Source: Firmicutes bacterium UBA7709 (GTDB lineage: Bacteria; Bacillota_A; Clostridia; Peptostreptococcales; Anaerovoracaceae). Taken from it: DNA of 11,713 nucleotides. Below the pieces are notes generated by a model, which ran no database searches, had not been told where the DNA came from, and worked only from the letters and a program-made list of their open reading frames with translations. A program made the translations under genes and the position numbers. Shown here piece after piece: positions 1-7,126 of the stretch. The stretch is from assembly GCA_002482405.1 (NCBI GenBank), contig DLFX01000099.1, forward strand, positions 1 through 11,713, written 5' to 3'. Numbering within the stretch: the first letter of the stretch is position 1; each line of letters begins with the position of its first letter.

Positions 1-2512
1 AGTTCAGGAAAACCGCGTCTTCCGTTCCCGTAATAGCAGCAGGCAGATGCAGTTCACGGAGACCAAGGCAGTCGATAAAGGTGCCTGCGGGCAGGGTCTT
101 GATCTTTATGGTCTCAGGGAATTCCACACTGGCCAGATGTTCGCAATATTCGAAAGCATACGCGCCCAGTTTTTCCAGCACTTTCGGAAGGGTAATCCCG
201 GTGAGAGCGGTACAGCCGCCGAAAGCTCCTTCGCCGATGGTTGTTATGCTATCAGGGAAGGATATCCCATTGAGAGCGGTACAGCCGTAGAAAGTATAGT
301 TGCCGATGGTCGTCATGCGATCAGGGAAGGTGATGGTCTGGATGCCGGTGTAGGCAAAGACGCTGTCCCCCAAGGCCGTGAGTCCGTCGGGCAGGGATAT
401 GGCGGTTAAATTATAACAATTGCTGAACGCCCCTGTTCCCATGACTTTCAGCCCAGCAGGCAGGGTAACGTTTTCCAGTGCCTTGCAGCCAGAAAAGGCA
501 TACTGGTTGATGGTCTCAAGCTTGGAGCCTTCGGCAAAGTTCAATGTTTTCAGCTCACTGTTTATGTAGAAGGCGCGGTCGCCCAGCGTGGTAACAGAAG
601 CCGGAATGGTGAGGGATGTGAGTTTGGCGTTGGCAAAGGCGTCATTACCGATCTCCTCGAGACCCTCAGGGAGCTGGATGCTTGCCAGGGGATAACGTTC
701 CAGCGCGCTTTCACCGATCACCTTCAAAGTGCTGGGCAGGGTGAGCGTCTCCAGATTATCCAGGCCGTAGAAAAGATTTTTGGACAGTTCGGTGACCCCT
801 TCGGCTACATGGACCGTCTTGAGGTTCTTGCACAGCTCATACACGTTGTTCCCCATTGTGATACCGGGATAGATGGTGATCTCCTTCAAACTCGTTTGCC
901 AAAAGGCACGGTCACCGATTTCCTTCAGGGTGGAGGGATAGCTAACGGATTCAAGAGCGCTGGTGAGAGTGTCTTCATAATTTGTCCTGAAAGCGTCCGC
1001 CTCGATGCGCACGGTGCCCTCCGGCACTGTATATGTCTTTGCGGTGCGTCCGGCAACAGAATAATACAGCAGGATTTTGCCGTCCTTGGAAAAGAGCACG
1101 CCGTCAATATCTTTAAAAGTGCTGCTGCCCGCATCCACCTTGATATCTGTCAGCTTCTTGCAGTAAGCGAAGGCGCTGTAGCCGATGTCTTCTACCGAAG
1201 CGGGCAGATTGACGGTTGTCAGCGCTTTGCAGTACTGGAAGGCCATCTGTCCGATAGTCTTGACGCCTTTGCCCAGATTGAGGGTATCCATCGCGGTACA
1301 GTTGTAGAAGGCTTCCTTGCCGATGACGGTGACCGAGTCCGGCAGGACGACCGACTTCAAGGCCGTACGGCCTGAAAAGGCTTCGTCGCCGATGGCCGTT
1401 ACGGGCTTGCCGTTATAAGTCTTGGGTACTACGACATTTTCATAGCCTCCATTAAACTTGCTTACAGTGCAGCTGCCGCCTGCTTCTGCAAAGGTAAAGG
1501 CCGCATCCGGCGTCGCTTCCGGCTCTCCTTCTTTGACCGTTACGTCAAAGGTCGCAGTCTTTTGGGGTGTATCGGTCTTTGGATATGTCACCGTGACGGT
1601 TTGGGTACCGAGGGAATTTAACGGGGTACCGTTGGCGGGATCTGACGTAAATCCGCTGGATATGGTTACAATGACATTGCCGGCGATAAGGCCGCCGGTA
1701 TAGGTTGCCTCAACTGTCATTCCTGTCAGTTCCAGCTTTTGACCAGGGGCATATTCGAGCTTTTTCGGCTTCGTTTTAATGCTGATGGAGCTGAGCTCTC
1801 CGAAGGTTTTGATGGCGCCATACTCGCTAAGCCTAGATGAGAAGTTAGCCTTATAGGCGATATGGCAATTGAATACGGCATAATCATTAATGCCAGTAAA
1901 GGCGTCGAATCCCACTTCAGGCGCTTCGCCTAAAAATGTAACGCTTTCCAAATCCTCGCAATATGCAAAAGCTAAAGAGCCTATACTGGTGACGCTTGCC
2001 GGAATGGTCACAGCAGTGGTATAAGCACTATTAAAGGGACCCTCGGAAGGGTCAAAATCAGGGTCGTACTCATCCAAGCCGATGGCGACGACTGGATAGC
2101 CCTCGATTGTGGAAGGGATTATCACCTCTTCGCTGCTGTCCCAATCCTTATACCCGGTAATGGTAACTTTTCCGCCCGAAATGGTATAGTCGAAACTGCT
2201 TGCCGGTGTTTCAGCACCCAGCGTTCCGACAGAAGCCTCTCGGCTCAACATTTTGGTAGAAGCCTCATCGGTTGGTGCTTCGATGGCTTCAGGTGTTACG
2301 GAAGCCTCCTCTCCAGGCGTTACGGAAGCTTCCTCTCCCGGTGTTCCTCCAGGGGTCTCCGCAGGTGCTTCCATGGATTCCGGTGTTCCGGATGCCTCCT
2401 CGGCCAGCACCGAAAAAGAAACGCCCGGTATCAGGGTAAAAATCATAACCAGGGACAGCAGTACAGCCCCCAGCCTTGCGGCGGGGCTCCTCCGCCTTTT
2501 TCTCTTGTTCAT
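1..2512 (-). CDS. BspA-like leucine-rich-repeat surface protein, C-terminus beyond left edge
   Basis: Reading the minus strand from the ATG at 2512 gives 837 uninterrupted codons to the window edge. Residues 1-37 are a signal peptide (basic MNKRKRRR start, hydrophobic core, VLA-EE end). Residues 38-104 are a Glu/Pro/Thr/Ala-rich linker. Residues ~105-235 and ~338-837 hold BspA/TpLRR (LRR_5) repeats of about 23 residues, with recurring patterns such as IGDEAFSGRTALKSVVLP and IGKEAFYNCTAMDTLNL. Residues ~238-330 form a bacterial Ig-like domain (KKLEYAPGQKLELTGMTVEATYTGG, ending TFDVTVKEG). Such proteins are exported and usually act in adhesion or surface display; the specific ligand is unknown. 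The anchor would be in the missing C-terminus. AGGAGG at 2523-2528 (minus strand), 10 nt from the ATG, supports the start. It is divergent from the SLH protease and shares its promoter region. Confidence 0.93.
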   Translation of the reverse strand, partial: MNKRKRRRSPAARLGAVLLSLVMIFTLIPGVSFSVLAEEASGTPESMEAPAETPGGTPGEEASVTPGEEASVTPEAIEAPTDEASTKMLSREASVGTLGAETPASSFDYTISGGKVTITGYKDWDSSEEVIIPSTIEGYPVVAIGLDEYDPDFDPSEGPFNSAYTTAVTIPASVTSIGSLAFAYCEDLESVTFLGEAPEVGFDAFTGINDYAVFNCHIAYKANFSSRLSEYGAIKTFGELSSISIKTKPKKLEYAPGQKLELTGMTVEATYTGGLIAGNVIVTISSGFTSDPANGTPLNSLGTQTVTVTYPKTDTPQKTATFDVTVKEGEPEATPDAAFTFAEAGGSCTVSKFNGGYENVVVPKTYNGKPVTAIGDEAFSGRTALKSVVLPDSVTVIGKEAFYNCTAMDTLNLGKGVKTIGQMAFQYCKALTTVNLPASVEDIGYSAFAYCKKLTDIKVDAGSSTFKDIDGVLFSKDGKILLYYSVAGRTAKTYTVPEGTVRIEADAFRTNYEDTLTSALESVSYPSTLKEIGDRAFWQTSLKEITIYPGITMGNNVYELCKNLKTVHVAEGVTELSKNLFYGLDNLETLTLPSTLKVIGESALERYPLASIQLPEGLEEIGNDAFANAKLTSLTIPASVTTLGDRAFYINSELKTLNFAEGSKLETINQYAFSGCKALENVTLPAGLKVMGTGAFSNCYNLTAISLPDGLTALGDSVFAYTGIQTITFPDRMTTIGNYTFYGCTALNGISFPDSITTIGEGAFGGCTALTGITLPKVLEKLGAYAFEYCEHLASVEFPETIKIKTLPAGTFIDCLGLRELHLPAAITGTEDAVFLN
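2291..2338 (-). repeat. Two 24-bp tandem copies in the LRR protein linker
   Basis: Positions 2291-2314 and 2315-2338 are 24-bp units that differ at only about two bases. On the coding strand each encodes an eight-residue unit of the form GEEASVTP in the extracellular linker after the signal peptide. Further diverged EAS/EAP-type units flank them. This looks like recent in-frame duplication in a spacer, a region where length variation is normally tolerated. Confidence 0.8.
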
Positions 2513-2564
2513 TGATATAAATCCTCCTATTTCAATAGATGTGCACTAAGTCCCAGCCCTTTTT

Positions 2565-2580
2565 AAATGTAGCTACATTT
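2565..2580. promoter_or_regulatory. Perfect 16-bp palindrome, candidate operator
   Basis: AAATGTAG is followed directly by its reverse complement CTACATTT, with no spacer. It covers the inferred transcription start (about 2575) of the minus-strand LRR gene, which suits a repressor site rather than a terminator. A DNA palindrome without a loop makes a poor RNA hairpin. The binding protein is not identifiable; GntR- or BlaI-type repressors use sites of similar look. Confidence 0.45.
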
Positions 2581-2581
2581 T

Positions 2582-2587
2582 AATATA
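2582..2587 (-). promoter_or_regulatory. Candidate -10 element of the LRR gene
   Basis: On the minus strand this reads TATATT. No good -35 hexamer lies 16-18 nt upstream, which fits an activator-dependent promoter. If TATATT spans -12 to -7, the start is near 2575 and the interrupted palindrome at 2609-2624 is centred at -41.5, the classic class II Crp/Fnr activator position. Assigned by eye only. Confidence 0.45.
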
Positions 2588-2608
2588 CTACAAGCAGACA
2601 ACGAATTT

Positions 2609-2624
2609 TGTTGCCAGGGCAACA
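2609..2624. promoter_or_regulatory. Crp/Fnr-type interrupted palindrome between divergent surface genes
   Basis: TGTTGCC and GGCAACA are perfect 7-bp inverted arms separated by AG. The size and symmetry suit a dimeric Crp/Fnr-family regulator, although the sequence is not the textbook CRP (TGTGA-N6-TCACA) or FNR (TTGAT-N4-ATCAA) site. Its centre (2616.5) is 41.5 bp upstream of the inferred LRR gene start and 40.5 bp upstream of the inferred protease start. A Crp/Fnr-family protein is encoded at 5834-6502. That this protein binds here is inference. Confidence 0.55.
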
Positions 2625-2641
2625 GATTTTTTGGCATATCC

Positions 2642-2650
2642 TGTTATACT
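2642..2650 (+). promoter_or_regulatory. Candidate extended -10 promoter of the protease gene
   Basis: TGT followed by TATACT forms an extended -10 (TGn-TATACT, hexamer at 2645-2650). There is no recognisable -35 at the right distance, so activation from the palindrome at 2609-2624 is plausible. The predicted start is near 2657, giving a leader of about 40 nt before the ATG at 2697. Confidence 0.5.
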
Positions 2651-2696
2651 ATTGTCAAGTGAAGTGTAAATATAAGAAAGAGAAGGAAAATAAAGC

Positions 2697-5600
2697 ATGA
2701 GATTGACAAAAACGGCGAAAAAGATAACGGCCTTTTTTTTGGCCTTCGTGTTAGTGGCGGCGATGCTGCCCCCGGCCTTTGCAGACGGACCGGATCAAGG
2801 TAATCAGGATGTTTACTCGATTGCGGAGGAACTGTCCCGGCAGACAGAGGCCGAGGGAACGGGCTACGATGGATACATATTTAAAGTGAAGGATTCCATG
2901 TCCCGTTCCAAATTAATGGACAGGGTTTATACAGTAGGGGAAGATACAGGAATCAAATCCATTGATCATGCGGAAGGTTATTACACAGCGGAATCTCTGG
3001 AGCAGATTGAAGCTTTTGTCAATGAAAATCAGATTGAATTCATTGAGCCTGATTATATCGTCACCCTTGACGATGCTGAAACACAGGGCCTGGACGGCGC
3101 TGTGGGTGAGGATGCCAATAGGGAACATCTGAACTTGATGTCGGTGCCTTCGGCATGGGCATATGGATTCACCGGAGTGGATCTGGACACCGGATTTGAT
3201 ATGGGCGGCGACGGAAACTATGACGACCGGGTTGTAATCGCGGTCATCGACTCAGGCCTGAGCCTTAACCACGAGGATATCGATTACAGCCGCGTGCTGG
3301 CTGGGAAGAACTTCGTGTCACAGACCAGCTCCAGTACTGTGGATACGCTTGGGCATGGCACCTTTGTGACCGGCCAGATCATCGCCGCCGGAGGAAATGG
3401 GGTGGGAATCGCAGGCATCGCCCAGGATGCATATGTTACGCCCCTCAAGGTGTTTTCTTCCAGAGAGACCGCAACGTCAATCATTATCAATGCAATTCAG
3501 TATGCGGCAGGGCAGAAAAAGGCGTTTGACAGCACCCATGGCGGGGAAGGGGAGAATATCTGCGTCATCAACATGAGTCTTGGCGGAGAATACCCGTCCG
3601 CCGCAATGAAGCAGGCTGTTAACAACGCGATTTCAGCGGGTATCATCGTGATCGTTTCGGCAGGAAATGACGGAGATACCCTGGCGAGCTATCCGGCTCA
3701 ATATGCCATCGGTGTAGGATCGACCAATTCCAAGAGGAAGTATTCCTATTATACGCAGGTTCTGGACAAGTCCAACGGCGAGGGATATGAGAATAAGGTT
3801 TGGGTTTCCGGACCAGGAGAAGACTACACCAGCACCTGGTATACCGGCGGATATTATACAGGCTCGGGCACCAGCTTTTCGGCGCCTGAAGTGTCGGCCC
3901 TTGCGGCCATAGCTGTGGGTCTTAACAATGATCTGGGTCATTATGGCAATGAGGATGAAAACCATTATGCTTTCCGACAATTGCTGAAGGATACGGCCGT
4001 TCCCGCATCCGGCGGGAGGGAAATCAATGGCCAGGATTGCTATTATGGCTGGGGAATCGTTAACTTTGCCAATCTGATCGAAAAGCTGACAGGTCTTACC
4101 GAAAATGAAGGCAAGCCTGCGGAGGTCAGCTTTTCCGTTGACAACGGAGCGGGGACTCAGCTGACCGCCGAAGAAAACAATCTGTCAATCGCGGTAATCC
4201 TGCAGGAGGATGGTGCGGTTCAAACTGCAACAAACGGGGTTTATACCCTGAAAATCGGCGCTAAATATGAATATACCGTTACCGCCGACAAATTCAAAAC
4301 GGTCAGCGGGAGCTTTATCCCTATAAAATCAAACAGAGTGATCGCCCTTTCCATGGAAGGGAAAGACTACTTTATGAGCTTTAACGTCAAAGATGCGGCA
4401 GGTCAAAAAATTGAGGGTGCGGCGATCAACGTCTTCAAAACCGAAGGAGCCAAACTATCCGCCGGAGGCGACGGAAGGTTCGCGGTAAAGAACGGCGCAT
4501 ACCGATACATCATATCGGCGGAAAATTTCTATCCCCTTAACGGGAGCATTGTGATCGACGACGGAAAAAACGACTATGAAAATGACAGCCTTATCATAGA
4601 AGCTGCTTTGGCCAGCGCTCAGGATGTTTGCAGCGTAACGTTTGACGTAAAGGGCGCAGATTCCATGATGGATCCGGGCGAAGAAGTCTTTGTCCGCAAT
4701 GGGAAGGGGGAAACGGTTTTCCCTCAATCAGACGGGACATGGAAGCTTGTCCCCGGAACCTACAGCTATTTGATCGAATCCGATTATTATAAATCTGTTT
4801 CCAGAAGCCTGATCATCAGAGAAGAGGAAAAGGGAACCGAAAGGGTGGTTTCCGAGACAATGGCACAGGGGCTATACTGGGCTTTCATGGAAATTAAACC
4901 TCTATCTGTGATATCAAAGGAAGGCACGACAATTACCGTAACGGACCGTGATGGACGAGCGGTTTCCCCATTCAACAAGGTTCAGGGAGAGTACCGCATT
5001 GTAAACGGAGCTTATACCTATGAAGTGCGCGCCAAAGGTTACAAGACGGCAAAAGGCAACTTTGTCATGAACGGTTCGACGCTGAATATCGCTGTGGAGA
5101 TGCAGGAAGGAACAGATCCTTCCGAGACGTCCGGCGTCGGAGGCGGAGGCGGAGGTGGCGGTGGCGGAGGAACAGCCCCAACTGCCCCGGCACAGAACCC
5201 AGCTCTGGTACAGGCTCACGACACATCACAGGATCCGGCGGTCGTTTATACGGATGTTCCCGCTTCCGCATGGTATTTCGACGCGGTTCGTTTCGCAGTA
5301 AGCAGGGGGCTATTTGAGGGTTTTTCCGCTGCGGAATTTCGTCCCGGCGATCCTATGACCCGGGCTATGCTCGCCACTGTGCTGTATCGCCTGGATGGAA
5401 AACCGAAGACAGAGGCTTTTTCCGGTTTCTCCGATGTTTCGGATGGCCAGTGGTATGCAGAGACCGTAAACTGGGCAGGAAAAACGGAATTAATTACAGG
5501 CTACGGTGACGGCCGTTTCGGGGTCAATGATCCTCTTACGCGTCAGCAGCTGGCGGTGATCCTGTATCGATATGCGGGGGTAAAAGGGTACGATGTGACA

Positions 5601-5801
5601 GCTCGAGCTGACCTCACCGCTTATATGGACGAGGAAGAAATCGGCGCATATGCATCTGACGCCGTGAGCTGGGCTGTCGCCGAAGGACTGATCACGGGGA
5701 TTACGAACACAGCTCTGAATCCTGAAGGCAACGCTTCCAGGGCGCAGATCGCGGAGATCCTTCAAAGATTTGTGGGAAAAATCATCGACACTGAAAGCTG
5801 A
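2697..5801 (+). CDS. S-layer-anchored subtilisin-like serine protease (S8) with PEGA-like repeats and three SLH domains
   Basis: A 1034-aa secreted endopeptidase. Residues 1-29 are a signal peptide ending AFA. Residues ~55-125 resemble an inhibitor I9-type propeptide, expected to be removed on maturation. The S8 catalytic domain spans ~140-465, with Asp185 (AVIDSG), His220 (GHGTFVTG), oxyanion Asn324 (SAGNDG) and nucleophile Ser393 (GTSFSAP). An acidic insert at 161-178 (DMGGDGNYDD) may bind calcium. Residues ~474-805 form four ~80-aa repeats sharing a G-x-Y-x-Y-x-(V/I)-x-A/S-x-x-Y/F core, like carboxypeptidase-regulatory/PEGA domains. An 11-glycine linker (815-825) precedes three SLH domains (~851-895, ~911-955, ~972-1022), which bind pyruvylated secondary wall polymer. 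The intact triad suggests an active cell-wall-tethered protease. The substrate is unknown; the divergent LRR protein is a possible target. AAGGA at 2683-2687 supports the start. Confidence 0.95.
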   Translation: MRLTKTAKKITAFFLAFVLVAAMLPPAFADGPDQGNQDVYSIAEELSRQTEAEGTGYDGYIFKVKDSMSRSKLMDRVYTVGEDTGIKSIDHAEGYYTAESLEQIEAFVNENQIEFIEPDYIVTLDDAETQGLDGAVGEDANREHLNLMSVPSAWAYGFTGVDLDTGFDMGGDGNYDDRVVIAVIDSGLSLNHEDIDYSRVLAGKNFVSQTSSSTVDTLGHGTFVTGQIIAAGGNGVGIAGIAQDAYVTPLKVFSSRETATSIIINAIQYAAGQKKAFDSTHGGEGENICVINMSLGGEYPSAAMKQAVNNAISAGIIVIVSAGNDGDTLASYPAQYAIGVGSTNSKRKYSYYTQVLDKSNGEGYENKVWVSGPGEDYTSTWYTGGYYTGSGTSFSAPEVSALAAIAVGLNNDLGHYGNEDENHYAFRQLLKDTAVPASGGREINGQDCYYGWGIVNFANLIEKLTGLTENEGKPAEVSFSVDNGAGTQLTAEENNLSIAVILQEDGAVQTATNGVYTLKIGAKYEYTVTADKFKTVSGSFIPIKSNRVIALSMEGKDYFMSFNVKDAAGQKIEGAAINVFKTEGAKLSAGGDGRFAVKNGAYRYIISAENFYPLNGSIVIDDGKNDYENDSLIIEAALASAQDVCSVTFDVKGADSMMDPGEEVFVRNGKGETVFPQSDGTWKLVPGTYSYLIESDYYKSVSRSLIIREEEKGTERVVSETMAQGLYWAFMEIKPLSVISKEGTTITVTDRDGRAVSPFNKVQGEYRIVNGAYTYEVRAKGYKTAKGNFVMNGSTLNIAVEMQEGTDPSETSGVGGGGGGGGGGGTAPTAPAQNPALVQAHDTSQDPAVVYTDVPASAWYFDAVRFAVSRGLFEGFSAAEFRPGDPMTRAMLATVLYRLDGKPKTEAFSGFSDVSDGQWYAETVNWAGKTELITGYGDGRFGVNDPLTRQQLAVILYRYAGVKGYDVTARADLTAYMDEEEIGAYASDAVSWAVAEGLITGITNTALNPEGNASRAQIAEILQRFVGKIIDTES

Positions 5802-5833
5802 AAAGTTTCGGATATACGAGTGAGGAACTGTCT

Positions 5834-6502
5834 ATGAATAGCAAATATGCAGCCCTTTTGATGATGAAATCAAAGCTTTTTTCCGGATTTTCATTTGAAG
5901 AATGTGTTTTTCTTAAAAAAGTCCTGAAGCCTGTTGAGAAAACCTACAAAAAAAAGGCGATCATTTATCATGAAGGGGATGAAATCAGCTCTATAGGGAT
6001 GATTCTCCGAGGGCAGGTAATCGGTGAAAAGTTTTGCCGTGATGGTAGCAGGCCTCATCTGGTCCATACATTCGGACCAAAGGACGTGATCGGACTTGAA
6101 ACCATTCTCTCATCAGGCAAGGAAAGCCCAATCACCTATGCTGCGCAGGAAGAAGTGAACATGCTTTGCTTCCCGTATGCCCTCCTTGCCGAAAATGAGT
6201 ACATTTCGATCATACAGCGCCTGAAGATCATGGAGAACATCAGCAGAAATCTGGCCGACGAAAACATCAAAAACATGTATAAGCTTGAGGTTTTATCGAA
6301 ACGGGCCCTGCGCAGCAGAATCCTGACTTTTTTATCCATCATGGAAAGGAAGACCGGGGAAAAGGAGTTTTCCATCGGAATGGACAGAGAACAGTTTGCC
6401 CAGTATCTGTGCGTGAACAGGAGTTCTCTTTCCTATGAACTTGGACAGATGCAAAAGGAGGGCCTGATTGTTTTAAATAAAGATTGGTGTACACTTCTAT
6501 AA
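5834..6502 (+). CDS. Crp/Fnr-family transcriptional regulator
   Basis: A 222-aa protein of normal length for the family. Residues ~15-130 form a cyclic-nucleotide-binding-type beta-barrel (IIYHEGDEISSIGMILRGQVIGEK). Residues ~130-160 form the dimer helix, and ~170-222 a winged helix-turn-helix with recognition helix around CVNRSSLSYELGQM (193-206). The cAMP phosphate-binding RAxT-type motif of CRP is not seen, and the N-terminal cysteine cluster of FNR is absent. Cysteines are scattered (24, 68, 112, 193, 219), so the effector is unknown. The recognition helix differs from CRP/FNR (which have RETV-x-R), matching a non-canonical target site. The gene starts 32 nt after the protease stop with no terminator between, so the two are probably co-transcribed. 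A weak GTGAGG lies before the ATG. It is likely a local regulator of the surface genes or of the downstream Mo/W genes. Confidence 0.9.
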   Translation: MNSKYAALLMMKSKLFSGFSFEECVFLKKVLKPVEKTYKKKAIIYHEGDEISSIGMILRGQVIGEKFCRDGSRPHLVHTFGPKDVIGLETILSSGKESPITYAAQEEVNMLCFPYALLAENEYISIIQRLKIMENISRNLADENIKNMYKLEVLSKRALRSRILTFLSIMERKTGEKEFSIGMDREQFAQYLCVNRSSLSYELGQMQKEGLIVLNKDWCTLL

Positions 6503-6523
6503 ATACGGTGAAAAAGACCGTAT
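6503..6523 (+). other. 7-bp hairpin between the regulator gene and the riboswitch
   Basis: ATACGGT (6503-6509) and ACCGTAT (6517-6523) form a perfect 7-bp stem with an A-rich 7-nt loop. It begins directly after the regulator stop codon and ends one base before riboswitch stem P1. No U-tract follows, so it is not an obvious intrinsic terminator. It could be an mRNA end-protecting or processing hairpin, or an accessory stem of the riboswitch. Confidence 0.5.
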
Positions 6524-6524
6524 G

Positions 6525-6615
6525 CTCCGTGCCTGAATAAAATCACCTGGGATGGGTACAATCCAGAAAAGATGATATTTTATGTATTGCCGCTGAACGC
6601 GGCGGAACGGAGAGG
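6525..6615 (+). promoter_or_regulatory. Moco/Tuco-type (molybdenum or tungsten cofactor) riboswitch controlling the molbindin RBS
   Basis: Four pairings can be drawn by hand. P1 is CTCCGT (6525-6530) with ACGGAG (6607-6612). An internal stem is 6537-6545 with 6573-6583, with a two-base bulge. Its capping stem is CTGG-x-AT (6547-6553) with ATCCAG (6561-6566) around a GGGTAC-type loop. A 3' hairpin is GCCGC/GCGGC (6589-6593, 6599-6603) with loop TGAAC. Segments GCCTGAA, GAAAAGATG, GTATTGCC and GGAACGGAG look like conserved parts of the Moco RNA motif as I recall it. The location fits: directly before a molybdate-binding gene and a Mod transporter. The 3' strand of P1 overlaps the Shine-Dalgarno GGAGAGG (6609-6615), so control is probably translational, with ligand-stabilised P1 hiding the RBS. 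Moco versus Tuco cannot be settled by eye. Confidence 0.75.
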
Positions 6616-6620
6616 ATAAA

Positions 6621-7037
6621 ATGATGATCAGCGCGAGAAATCAGTTGGCCGGAAAAGTTGAAAAGGTTGAAAACGGAGCGGTCAATTCGGCTGTGTTATT
6701 GAAGACGGCCGGAGGAGACAGGATTACGGCTACGATATCAAAAGCAGCGGTGGAAGAATTGGGGCTTGCTCCCGGGAAAGACGCGACAGCGGTGATCAAG
6801 GCTACGGAAGTGATGATCGGCCTTGGTGAAATGAAGATCAGCGCGAGGAACCAGCTGCCGGGGACGATCGAGAAGGTTGAGAACGGCGCGGTCAATGCCA
6901 TCGTGACCCTGGGAATCGCAGGCGGCGCCAAAGTTTCTTCCACGATTTCAATGGCTGCGGTGAAAGAATTGGGACTTGCTCCCGGCATGGAAGCGAAGGC
7001 GGTCATTAAGGCTACCTCTGTGATGATCGCAGTATAA
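6621..7037 (+). CDS. Tandem Mop-domain molbindin (molybdate/tungstate-binding protein)
   Basis: A 138-aa cytoplasmic protein made of two Mop domains (residues 2-70 and 71-138). Each opens with the hallmark ISARNQL motif, followed by VEKVENGAVN or IEKVENGAVN and ending VIKAT-x-VMI. Mop domains assemble into oligomers that bind molybdate or tungstate at subunit interfaces, acting as storage or buffering proteins. A two-domain (di-Mop) molbindin is a known form. There is no DNA-binding domain, so this is not ModE. M2 at 6624 aligns with the usual family start (M-x-ISARNQ) and is 8 nt from GGAGAGG, so 6624 may be the true start. The Shine-Dalgarno sits in riboswitch stem P1. Together with modABC downstream this is a Mo/W homeostasis locus. 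Confidence 0.93.
   Translation: MMISARNQLAGKVEKVENGAVNSAVLLKTAGGDRITATISKAAVEELGLAPGKDATAVIKATEVMIGLGEMKISARNQLPGTIEKVENGAVNAIVTLGIAGGAKVSSTISMAAVKELGLAPGMEAKAVIKATSVMIAV
6624..7034 (+). repeat. Internal duplication encoding the two Mop domains
   Basis: Copy 1 (6624-6830, 69 codons) and copy 2 (6831-7034, 68 codons) are clearly similar at DNA level, for example GATCAGCGCGAG in both, followed by related AAGGTTGA and GCGGTCAAT segments. This is a gene-internal tandem duplication of an ancestral single-domain Mop gene, diverged mainly at third positions. Confidence 0.85.
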
Positions 7038-7126
7038 GATGATGGAAGTATAAAATTGTTTCCCTCCGACAACTTCTGAATAGCTATAATTGAGCATCTC
7101 AGTAGCCGGCTTTTTATAAAATACTG

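Noticed and set aside
47..1703. Several plus-strand open frames (for example 47-409, 809-1375, 1458-1703).
   Set aside because: They lie antisense to one continuous minus-strand frame with clear LRR and Ig-like protein sequence; they have no ribosome binding sites and no recognisable domains.
2253..2549. Plus-strand open frame rich in Ser/Ala/Gly/Val opposite the LRR protein N-terminus.
   Set aside because: Its low-complexity composition is the antisense of the Glu/Pro/Thr linker repeats, and the minus-strand reading has a signal peptide and a strong RBS.
6487..6494. GTGTACAC palindrome at the end of the regulator gene.
   Set aside because: Only 8 bp, inside coding sequence, and easily due to chance.
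7091..7115. Possible terminator after the molbindin gene: TGAG-CAT-CTCA and AGCCGGCT followed by five T.
   Set aside because: The first stem has only four pairs and is away from the T run; the second is a self-complementary 8-mer with no loop. Too weak to call.
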